Shown here one piece after another: positions 47,301 through 59,300 of a stretch of 64,000 nucleotides of DNA (the first letter of the stretch is position 1; the number at the start of each line of letters is the position of its first letter). The notes beneath the pieces were generated by a model, which saw only the letters and a program-made list of their open reading frames with translations, was not told the DNA's origin and made no database searches. Location of the stretch: positions 1 to 64,000 of the forward strand of contig WNNJ02000592.1 of the NCBI GenBank assembly GCA_012934845.2, written 5' to 3'. Source of the DNA: Pomphorhynchus laevis (taxonomy: Eukaryota > Acanthocephala > Palaeacanthocephala > Echinorhynchida > Pomphorhynchidae). The position numbers and the translations under genes were made by a program.

Positions 47301-50300
47301 AAAATTAATCTTTATTCTCGCTATTTTTTAGATTTCCTCGTCGAAATATTATTATGATTTATAAGAGCGTTACTACTGCTTTTGAAAAATGCATTCCGAT
47401 GAGTTTCAATCGAATTTAATTTATTTGGATCTTATGTCGATTTTTAGTGATTAAGTTGTCAAGCCGTATGGAGTAAATAATGAAAATGTGTTCTTACCAT
47501 ATTCACATCGATGCCCGTCGAAAATAGTTTTGCTGCAATTGCATGTAACCGTCAGCAGTGCAGACGTATTTTCGATACAATCAGAATCATTTATGCACAT
47601 GAAGTCCAAACATTGAGGTAATCCAGCTAACGAAAAAGTAAAAATACATACTCGATTGCAGATATTATTTCTTGATTATCAAAATTGATATTAACTGAAA
47701 ATACTTGAATATAAATTAAAATTGAGTTTCATGCCCTCTTTTTTACTTTATAATAAGGAAGTTTATATCCCTTTCGTGTAATTAATTGAAATTATAATAA
47801 TTTATTTTAATTTAAAATGCTAGTTAGACACAAAAATAGATAATAGAGTTCTACTAACTTAGTTGTTAAAATATTACGAATATTATGACAATTGCATTAT
47901 TGCCTAAAATTAATTCCATATATTAATTTATACCTAATAATTAATGGAAACTGTTTAATAGAATAAACAAACAAATAATATAAACACGATTTTTTAATTT
48001 AAAATTTTATCATATCTAATAAAAAAAATCGACATCTTGAAAAATGAAAAAGCACCGTTTTATCACTAAAGTGCATGCAGGTATTTTTTCAAAAATTAAA
48101 AATATTTTTTACCTTAAGATATAAAGAACACAAATTTTAATTTACCATGAATAGATATGTGCTTAAAAATTAGCATATACCAGATAATATTAAAAATTTG
48201 CCTGGTAATTAATTCATGTTTAGTTCATAACATGTAACCTCAGTTAAGGGGTTACTACTGTATCTTAAATTTTCTAAGTAGTTAAGAAAAATTCTAATAG
48301 TACAGTAAATATTTTTAGCAAACTTGATATCTTTATTTCAGCTTAAGCTTTTTCAGTTGCCAGCAACACATTTTTTCAAAAGTAGATTTCTACATATGCA
48401 AAAAGGATATCATATAGATGATCCCGCCAACTGTCGGTTTAACAATCACTATATATGGCTGGCAAATATTAGGGATTAGGTATATAATCTAAAATACTAA
48501 ACAAAGACATTGTGTTTGTACAGCACAATATACAAACACAACTTGTGATTGTCTCCAATCATAAATCTCACAATTACAAATTAAAATATGGCAAAAACAA
48601 AAAATGCTTATTTTTGTTTATAAATATATTTATATTTATTTTAAATATTTGTAATATTCAAAATATATTAATTGTTACAAACTTTGCAACTTTATAGATT
48701 GTAAATTTATTAAAAATGAACGAAATAATTACAATATTTATAGCAATTATAACTACTCAGAATTCAGATCTTTAGTTAGATTTACAATCTAAAAGGAAAG
48801 CATTATACTCCTCATCTACATTTAATTATATAACGCATTATATAACATAACATTTACTTAAATAAACAAAATTTGTTAATTGTTTCCACTGATCTGGAGA
48901 TCGGGTTGTGGAAACAGTGCACAGACGTGACCAAATAGCACGGTCTTGAGTGGCTAGCCAGACTTCCATTTCAGATAGTTCTAAGTGTTCTTTGGAAAGA
49001 TGGACAGTTTGATCTTTCTAACTATACCGAGGTATGCCTCGGGGTCTCCGTCCAGAAAGTTTAATCTGGAACACATGTTTATAGTACCAAATAATAGGCA
49101 AAACATCAAGAAATAATTGATTTTGATCTATTTCTGTTGCTCTTAACCCGTATTTTGGAGCTGGATCAGACAAGTAAAAAGAAAATGATAGATCTTAGTC
49201 AACAGCGGATCAAATATCAAATATTGTTGATCCAGTGTTCAAATAATTAAAACCAAATTGATTTTGCTCAGATGCTGCTAATATTGAATAAAGTGGTTTC
49301 ATTATATTTTCCTTAGATGATGCAATTCCAAAGTAGAGATTTAAGTAATATGTTATCGTATTTTATAAAAGTAGTATGTTATTGTATTTCACCGACAAGT
49401 GAAAAGATTTTAAACATAATGAAATGTTTAACAAAATAAAATGCGATAAAGCAGAAATGTATTTTTTTAGTTTTACACACAAGGCGAAATAATAATATAG
49501 TAATTATAATAATGGTATATTAATTGTAAACCATGTCGTTTAACTTAGTTTGAGATTTTTTCTTTAGGTAAACTTTATCTATGGTAATATAGTAGATATT
49601 ACATGATAGTACTTTTCAAAGGAGAGTAAGACCATTCCGCGTGAAATACGTTGTTATCATTGAAGCCAGACGCGGAAGAACGACGATAACAGTAGCAAGT
49701 ACCGTTTCGTCATCACAATGACTCATCAGTACCAGATCCCTTCCACTACTGGATGCAGATTAGGACTGACAGACGGCACACGAGTTATGCGTATGAAGTA
49801 CCAGAAATATACTACCAGACTGATAAGTACCAGAATGATAACAACGTATTTCACGCGAAATGGTATCACTCTCCTTGGAGATTCATGATTAAAGTTAGCC
49901 GATATAAAAGATACCTGCGCTGGCATTTGCCAGTGCTTTTGCTAATGATCCTATTTAGTGAAGCAGTAGTGCTGATTTAGAACTCAATGTAAAGTTACCA
50001 GGAATCTTTCTGGTACTTCATACATGACTCGTGTGCCGTCTATCAGTCCTAATCTGCATCCAGTAGTGGAAGGGCTGGTACTGATGAGTAATTGTTGACG
50101 AAACGGCCTACTGCTATGTCGTTTTTTTGCTAATGATCCTATTTAGTGAAGCAGTAGTGCTGATTTAGAACTCAATGTGAAGTTACCAGAAATCTTTCTG
50201 GTACTTCATACACATGACTCGTGTGCCGTCTGTCAATCCTCCTCTGCATCCAGTAGTGGAAGGGATCTGGTACTGATGAGTAATTGTGATGACGAAACGG

Positions 50301-53300
50301 TACTTGCTACTGCTATCCTCGTTCTTTCGCGTCTGGCTTCAATGATAACAACGTATTTCACGCGGAATGGTCTCACTCTCCATTGAGATTCATGATTAAA
50401 GTTAGCTGATATAAAAGATACCTGCGCTGGCATTTGCCAGTGATTTTGCTAATGATCCTATTTAGTGAAGCAGTAGTGCTGATTTAGCACTCAATGTGAA
50501 GTTACCAGAAATCTTTCTGGTACTTCATATAACTTAGCTCGTGTGCCGTCTGTCAGTCCTCCTCTGCATCCAGTAGTGGAAGGGATCGTGTACTGATGAG
50601 TAATTGTGATGACGAAACGGTACTTGCTACTGTTATCGTCGTTCTTCCGCGTCTGGCTTCAATAATACTACTTATAAATATTTTTATATTTATTTATTTA
50701 ATATTTATCTTATAAATATTTTTAAAATACAAAATATTGACTTTTCCTTCATTCAAAAATATTTCTCAGTCTTCTCACCATCAAAAATAAGACAATTAAA
50801 GAATTGATGTGCAATTAAATCTAAGTTACATACTAAACCAGCAGTAAATCAAATATGCTTTACGCAAAGATACATTTACGCTGTATATCACAACAATACA
50901 TGACAGATACAATAACAGTGACTCGAGTTTTATTTCGATCACAAACTGAACAATAATATTATTGGATCGTTAATTGAAAAGATCATTATATCATATATTA
51001 GAAATTTATACTAAATGCCTGTTAATTAGGAACATTAAATTTGCTTACGTCGCATTTTAATGCATTTTCACTAAGAAAATGAATTGAGAATAATTAATCT
51101 AAAATACTGAAGAATTAATCTAAAATACTAATGATTTATTTAATAATAAATATTATTAATATAATTATTATATAATATAATATCAATATTATAATGTTAT
51201 ATAATATAATATTATTATATAAATAATATTAATTATTATTAATACCAATTATTTGAACAATAATTGCTCGCAATAATTTGACTAAGGTAAGTAACAGTTT
51301 ATTACCATTAACTAAAATACTGTATATTATACATGCACGGTACACACCTATTTCGCTGTTTATTTACTAAATATTTTTTGATTATTAACTTATTAAAACA
51401 AAATCCTGCTTATAAATAATGTTATACGTATTTTCTTACTTGAATTACTGAAAGAAATTGAATACTAACCGTTAAGATTAGCTTCTGTTTTTAAATCCAC
51501 TGACGATGATATTGAAAAATATTCTTCAGCAACATTAACCAGATTTCCGTTCAATAAAATCGTAGCAATAGATCCAATAAAACTCGATGTTGTATATGGC
51601 AGGTACATATCAATCTCAAGTTTAAGTCGATCAGGTAAGCCACCAATGTAAAGCAGAGCATCGTTGAACATTCGAGGATTTGTCCATTCCCCACCTATGA
51701 ATTGGCTAACCTTGGCATTGTCGATTTTCATCACAGCTCTTAAAACGAATTTAAAAAGCAATAATAAGATTTTAAAGTTGAAACTTAAATTGGCATAATC
51801 AAATATCTAAAATATATATAACTATGTACGAATTTAACATTCAAATACAAATACGATTTTAGTTTTCTCAAGTTACATTTGTAAGCGACAAATATTTGCT
51901 CTTATGTTGAAGTCGAACGTATTATGATTTTTTGAAAAAATAAATGCTTTTCTTAATTTTATTTAGCGTCGGTTGGAATATGTTTGGATGTAACAGTAAT
52001 CTTAGAGAGAAATACTCTTTTTAGCATAATTAAAAAGCTTTAATAATTCAAACTATTACTATTATTTCTAGTAATTATGACCAGGCAATGGTTCGTCTAA
52101 ATATTCTATAGTGTTGTCTGAAGAGGCCAATCGCATTGACGAAAATTCAAAAATTAAACTATTTTCTTATTTTTCTAAGAGAAAGAGCCAACTAATGATT
52201 ACATTCTATCCGGACGCAATTTTAAAAGACAAAATATTCTATTTTTAAAATGAACCCTTTATTGGCTGTCATACAAGAAGTGTGCTCAACCACTCCCTGT
52301 CTTCACCAGTCGAGTAAAATACCTGGGGTTCACCGTTACGGTGAACTGGTCGGCGAAAGCTGACCTGGATAGACTTAAACGTATCCTGAAGAGAGCTAGA
52401 TGGGCCCTGAAACGGGCCCAGCATTTGTCATTGCGAGGAAAACCCCAGGTGCGCCTCTGGGGCACCTGGGCTATCTCGGGATTAGTCTTCTTCTCAAGAA
52501 GACGTCCCATAGAGCAAAGACTAATGTTTCTAAAGCTCCTCCGCTCTCGTTTACTCAGCATAGTCCGTGCCGACTGGACTTTTCGGGGGTGAATGATCCG
52601 GGTGGTTTAGTCGGAAGTCGGCATGTTGAATCGGTTGGGGGCTCAGATCTTCCTGGATTTGAGGCCGTAAGTGCAGGGAAGACAAAGGAGAAGCAAAGAA
52701 GATATTATTGTCGAACTCTGATTATGCCTTATACTATTTATTTTGGATGTTTTCTGTGCTAGTTAACAAAGTCCTTATTTATTTATTTTGCTTGCGATAA
52801 TTTCGCTTTCAAGCTAATATCTATTATTCGTTTATCATTCATTTGTTGTTCGTTGTTTTATCCGTCGATATGCTACTGTCTGGTAATAAGAGCACAGTAA
52901 CAAGGTATGGCCAGTATATTTACAATCAATGGCTCTAAAGACTTATATGGTCTATGTAAATGATCATTGACAGATCGTGTTTTGTGTTTGCAACTTTCAA
53001 TGTTTAATATAAAAGAAAGTGTTAGAATAATGTTATACCAGCCTATATCATCTCTAAAATGTGTTTATGCCTTATGTTTCATAATTAAAACAAAGCAAAA
53101 ATATCTTTACAATTACTTATTTACTTTGCGTAAACAATTTGGATATATTATTTCATTTGGTCGTGATAATTGCGAAACTGGATTGGAAAATATGTTAGCT
53201 ATTAGCATATTCATAAAAATTGACTATTAATTTAAATTTAAATTTTAACTTGATATAAATTATTTAAAATTTTATTTGGATTTTATTTAGCATTAATTTT

Positions 53301-56300
53301 AATTTATAAATAATATAAAATACGTAGATTCGATGAGCTGATTTAATTTGCTCTTTTTGACAAATTATGTTTGTTCAGTATCGGTCGATACATACCAACA
53401 TCGACCGATATTACTTAATGATTTTATACAATAATATTTAAGCATTTTGATGTAACTATTCTCTTTATTGCGCTCAAAAAGTAACGAAAAATTATTAAAA
53501 AGTATAAATGATTTTATTTATATATTTTTATTTTTTTAAATTATTTCGTGATACTTTTATTAATAAATAATAAAATATTAATAAATAGTAATATGAAAAA
53601 TACTAGTGTTTTATAATATCTTATAATCAAATATATTATATTTATAATTAGAAATAATTATTTATGATTATAATATATTAATATTAATATATTTTGTATT
53701 AATGTTTATACATATTATATTTATCAATATTATTATATAACATATAAATGAATATTTTATCATTATTAATATTTTACTTTTATATTTTTGAAGTAAAAAT
53801 GTAACTACTGGAAATATAATTTTCAGTATTTTATGACATTACGCTATTTCGACATAAAAGTTTCCAACCCTTTCAAAGAAGTCCTGTCTATTAAATTAAT
53901 ACCGTTTCGTCTATATGTTTGCAATAAAGTATACTTATGAACAAATAATTACTTAAATTTATTTATCGATTAATTTATTTACAATTAATTTTCCTATTTT
54001 ACATTAAAAGACACAAAAATTACGCTTCAGAATCATTATTTTGCTAACAATTTTTATGGATTAATTTGTTTAAAAGATTACAAAAATAAGAAGAGACATA
54101 CAAACCACCACTCTGTAGAAACAAACTAAATTGATGCCAATTGTTCATTAGCATTTCACACTCAACTGACATTGATGATATCTTTGAGTTGATTTGTCGG
54201 TGTACAAAGGTTACGAATACTTTGTTTTCTGTTAATATTATTGCGATGAATTCAGTTTTGGTACACGATATTGTTAGCAACTTAGTATGCGATAGAGAGG
54301 GTTTGAACAACATAGCAATATGGAACACAGTTGAGAATGTAATTGCGTTAGCAAGAGGAGCAACGGTTAATATCATGAATTGATTAGGCAAACTTAATTC
54401 AAGAGGATAAGCAAATATTGGATTCATGCCGAATTTAGTAACTGAACTGCAATTAATATAGGTGGCATTGTCTTTATTACAAATATTTACGGATACGTTG
54501 ATGTCTTCAAAATAACTTCCCAATTTGAGACGAGTCATATAACCAATAAAGTTCTTATGCACAACATTAGATTCCGCGCCTTTGTTGCTGAAACCACCTG
54601 CTGATCCTAGTGTAATGTATTTTAGATGCGCGTTTTGATAATATTCAATAAAAGAGTCTAAAACAATTACAAAATTTTTAAAATATATAAATGCTGTTCA
54701 ACAATAAAAAACTTAAAAATGTAAAAAGGAATAGTGTTAAGAATACTCGTTCTATCTTTTATCCGTATTTCGTAAATATTATAAGGCATAATAATGTGGA
54801 AAGACGTTTTGTCCTTTGCATTAAAAATGTGTGGTTTAAATTTGAAATTTAATCAAATTCTAACGATACATGGTTTCAAAGTAGTAGTGATTAAGGCACT
54901 AAAGTCGATACATCGTAGGCTAGCTTAAACCAACAACAACAATTTATTGACAACACAAACAAACAATATACAATATTTTCCCTGTCAACCACTAGCAGGG
55001 TGTCGGGTCGTAGAGGCAGTTCACGAATCAAACTACTCCAGACATCGCGATCATGGGCGACAGACCAGAGTTCACTTTCAGACAGCCCAAGGCGGTCTTC
55101 GGCCAGTTTCGAGATTTGATCTCTCCACCTTACTGAGGTCTACCTCAAGGTCTCTTTCCAGAGAGTCCAGCCTGGAAAACCCTCCAAGGAAGGCGATCCC
55201 AAGACATCCTCAAAACGTGTCCTAGCCACCTCAGCTGACTTTCTGCGATGTACAGAAGCAACGACTTTACTCCGAGTCTATCCCGGATGACCGAATTCCT
55301 AACATTATCTCTAAAATAATGTTAGGATAATGTTTGTATTAATGTTACAAACTAAGACCGGTCATACCGCGAAGGAACCACATTTTGGTCGCCTGTATCC
55401 GATATATTATCCTTTCGGTCATAACTTAAAGTTTATTATCATAGGTTAAGATAGGAATGAAGATTGCGTGGTAAATCGAAAGCGTCACCCGGAGACTCAA
55501 CTCTCGCTTAACCACGATAGACATGTACAAAGAAAGCATTGTTGTGCTATCAGCACAAATTCGCTTATCAATCTTCTTTATATTCCTGCCATCCCTCAAA
55601 AACAATACCCCAAGATACTTGAAATCCTCCACATCAGGAAGAGTCTTTTCTTTAATCCGGATTGACATTGGCAACTGAACCCAAGACGAGCGCATAGAAA
55701 CAGTCTTGGAGGTACTAACCAACATCCCTGCCGCTTGGCATTCCATCGTGAATCAATCTAGTAGGCATTGTAAGTTCTCAGGACAATAAGCCAACAAAAC
55801 AACGTCATCTGCAAAAAGCAGAGGTGCTATCCTGATAAAACCGAACTGAAGACCGACATCCGTCAGAGCAGCCCGTCTCGAAATTTTGTTTTATGTAAAC
55901 AAGGAACAAAAGTAAAGACAAAAGACAACCTGACGTAGCCCAACGCCTACTTTATATGATTTAGACTTCCTACCTAGAACACTAACACAACTCATACTTT
56001 GTGCATACAAAGAAGCCACAGCTACGCGAAGATAGTGTGGTACTCCATACTCCCTTAGTAACCCCCAACCTCACTCGCAGAACTCGATCGAACACCTTCT
56101 CCAAATCTACAAAACACATGAAGACCGGTTGAGCGAACTCCCAAGACCGTTCAAAGATAGTTGAGCGAGTAAAGAGCTGATCCGTAGTTCCACGACCTGG
56201 ACGAAAGCCGCATTGTTCATCGTGCAACTGTCCCTCAAGTATAGGCCCTATCCTTAACTCAAAAATCCTAGCAAATAGCTTAACAGTTTGGCTAAAAAGA

Positions 56301-59300
56301 GTGATGCCCCGATAATTAGAACATCTTCTTCTGTCACCTTTATTAAAAAGCAATACCACCAACCCAGTTTGTCACTCACTTGAAACCTTGCCCGACTTCA
56401 ATGCAACGTTGAAGATCCGTGTCAACTCCTATCTGCCAACAACGTCGATAGCCTTTAACGCTTCAGGTCGAATCTCGTCTTCTCCAGAAGACTTGCCATT
56501 ACGAAGTTTTTTAACAACAGCAATGACATCTTCCAAAGAGATAAGCTCTTCCGTTTGTTCTAAAAGCTCTACTTCTACAAGAGAAGTCATTTTCATCGGA
56601 TTAAGGAGACTCCTAAAATTCTCTTTCTAACAACCAAGAATTTCTTCAATGTCAGTCAGCATAGATCCTCTCTTGTCATAGACAGTTTGAGGAGTTTTAT
56701 ACTTTCCAACACGAAGGTTCATGATCATCCTCCAGATCATCTTTCAAGCCTACCTATAATCAAGTTCTAAGTGCTCTCCAAACTTTTCCAAAGCCGCCTT
56801 CTTCGCTCAAGTAACTGCTCGGGCTGAAGCTCTATTGGCTTTTTGGTACTTGTCTACAGCTTCCATTGATTTATCTGACAAAGTTGCCTTATAAGCCAGC
56901 TTTTCTGTTGGACAAAATTTCTAACTGTTCGTGTCCACCAAGCAGTTCGAGGATTTCCTCCGCGACAAGCACATAATGCTTTCGAGCCACAACTTTTCAC
57001 ATTTGCTTTGGCAAGCGAGGATCTGAACATCTCCCATTCCTGATCAATGCTCATCATCTCTTATGGCAACCGAGAGAAGTCCTTCCGGATGTAGCCGGAA
57101 AAACGTTCTTTGACAGAAATATCTGCTAGACGCTCCCAGCACGCCCTCGCACAACGTTTGGGTTTATCAGGCTTGTTTAGCATTCGGTCCTGACATCGAA
57201 GTTTAACTACAAAGTTTTGATTGGTTGACAGCTCAGCTCCTCTCTTCACACGAGTGTCCAGAACATAACGTCGCAGATCAGATGAAACGATTACAAAATC
57301 GATCATTTATCTTTGACTGAGAGAATCTTGATGCCATGTGCATCGATGGATCTCTTTATGTTCAAACATGTTGTTGGTTATGCACAAATTGTTACGCTAA
57401 CAAACGTGCAATTATTCAACACCACTCGCATTAAGATTAGAGAGTCCGTCCCTCCCCAACACTCCCTTCCAAGTGCTACTATCGCCACCAACATGAGCAT
57501 TGAAGTCACTTAATAGAACGAGGGAATCTCCAACAAAAGTACTATCAAGCATAGCCTGAAGATCTTCCACGAAGGCTGCTTATCTCGAGATAATGTTAGG
57601 AGCATACACACAACAATTATCCCCTTTCCCTCTTTGACTAAAAGTCTCATAGACACCAAAATTTCGTTCACTGGGTTAAACCTCTCTACCACGATGGACA
57701 GCCGGGGACTTGTAAGTATCCATACACCCGCCTGTCGCCGCTTTCTGTTGGTATATCCTGAATAGTTCAAGGTCCAACCGTGATCCAAACGTTTAGTTCC
57801 AGTTCCAGAATAGTGAAGAGAAGTCACTCCGACTATTTCAAGACCGAAACGAGCCATCTCTTTAACTAATTCTAGTTCTTTCACCCGCAGCGAGATAACA
57901 TTCAACGTTCCTACATAAAGGTTAGTCCGCTTCGGATGTTGATGCCTCTTTCGCTGTCTCTGAACAACTGTCTTGTCACATGGCACCCGACAATGAAAAC
58001 TCATCCGGTCAGTGGTGAGTTGACCATTGTTCTTTGCATTTGATTTATATTTTTTAAATTTCTTGCATTTTCATTGTCTTCGTTTGTTTGTTCAGTTATG
58101 TCCCGTTCCCGATATCCTTTGATGATCCAACATCGATGCTGTAAGAAGACAGGTCTCCGATACTCTCTTCCGCTTTTTCGTCCATTGTCCAATCTACCGT
58201 TGGAGTCATCGGAGTGATATTGTTTATTCAGCTATCTCCCGTTCCCAATATCATTTGATGATCCAACATCGCAACTGCAAGGAAACAAGCCTCCGTGACT
58301 CTCTTTCGCCTTTTCATCCATTGTCTAATCCGCCGTTGGAGTCATCGGAGGGATCTGAGGTAGTCTATGAAAATACTATTTCTATGGCTGATGCACGCCG
58401 ACTAATTATTTATCCGTTGATCGACGAATGTCGAACATCCGTAGCCTGGGCCGCTCCACGAAATGGGCTAGTTGGCAATAGGTGTCAATTTAGTACTTAC
58501 TCGACTGGCACCTAGCGACCCTAGGTACCAAACCATTTTAGCTTAAAAACCATTAAAATAGCTTAAACCATTTTAGCCAAAATACATGCAAAGCAATTTC
58601 ACACAACTGTAATATGTTACGATCAATAATCATTTTCAAATTATGATCTACGAAGTTGTATATGCTATAACACATTCTCGGAATATAGCTGTGTGTTGTT
58701 TATAACGAATTATAAGACAAATGGACTATTTACAATTTGGTTAAATTAAACTAATTTAATTGCTAAAAACAATGAATTGAGTGGTATATTTGAAAGTATG
58801 CAATGCTACCTTGTTAATGCTAGTTTCGTATGTTAGGTACGTATAATTACCGTAAAAATTGTGAATGCCGATTATCTCATAAGTATCATATTTAATGACT
58901 ATGATAATTAAAATGAAATAAAATATATCTGAGCCATAAACGAGCGTGTAGCAAGTGCACAGTATACCACAGTACACAGTATATCTGCACATACAAAATT
59001 TAAGAGTGTCATGCAGGAATCGTGGTCGGAGAGAACTGTAATCTGTTCAAATTTAAAATTATACGATAGCCACTAAAAATTACCAATATCCTCGCTTACT
59101 TGTTAACAACCTATTCGATTCTTAAAGTATTTATCGGGTATACACTATTTTCTTCGAACTTACCCACAAAAATGAGTTTCTATTCTGTGAGCTGTACAGA
59201 CAAAGCATTCCAATTTTGATTTTATCTATAAAATCGTTAGTATCTTGGAGACTTTAGTATTCCGGATAATAAAAAATGTAATTTCGAATATTAATCATAT

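Larger units (their letters stand above)
49615..50668. repeat. Hammerhead-bearing tandem/inverted repeat array (~320-bp unit)
   Basis: Three direct copies (+) and one inverted copy (-, left end) of a unit that includes an 81-nt hammerhead motif and a conserved spacer with GATATAAAAGATACCTGCGC, the hairpin CTGGCATTTGCCAG and GAAGCAGTAGTGCTGATTTA. Cleavage sites of copies 2 and 3 are 320 bp apart (50230 and 50550); copies 1 and 2 are 190 bp apart because part of the unit is missing. The left edge is an inverted repeat: CATTCCGCGTGAAATACGTT (near 49632) against AACGTATTTCACGCGAAATG (near 49843). Small size, tandem hammerheads and no ORF fit a retrozyme or hammerhead satellite. Confidence 0.85.
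47627..51469 (-). other. Receptor intron hosting an RTE tail and the hammerhead array
   Basis: 3.8-kb intron between the EGF exon and the LamG 2 exon. 47630-48880 and 50670-51469 are AT-rich without recognised features. 48885-49085 is an RTE 3' fragment and 49615-50668 the hammerhead-bearing repeat array. Confidence 0.6.
54935..58515 (-). mobile_element. RTE (Rex3-like) LINE, near full length, decayed
   Basis: Minus-strand order. 5' region with two tandem ~125-bp units (58090-58350). Endonuclease N-terminus 57510-58004 (NLYVGTLNVISLRVKELELV, SLHYSGTGTKRLDHGWTLNY, RQAGVWILTSPRLSIVVERF). Endonuclease C-terminus 57061-57306 (MIDFVIVSSDLRRYVLDTRV, KRGAELSTNQNFVVK). 56854-57057 linker. RT 55982-56362 (LFNKGDRRRCSNYRGITLFS, EQCGFRPGRGTTDQLF, FAQPVFMCFVDLEKVFDRV). 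55426-55746 post-RT (VEDFKYLGVLFLRDGR). 3' end 54940-55430. Wording is that of the fish Rex3 / RTE clade. Several stops. Antisense fragments elsewhere at 5.5-7.0 and 48.9 kb. Confidence 0.85.

Noticed and set aside
49726-50433. Open frames of 66-75 codons in the hammerhead array
   Set aside because: They occur on both strands, shift between copies and overlap the ribozyme core; the array is better explained as structured RNA.
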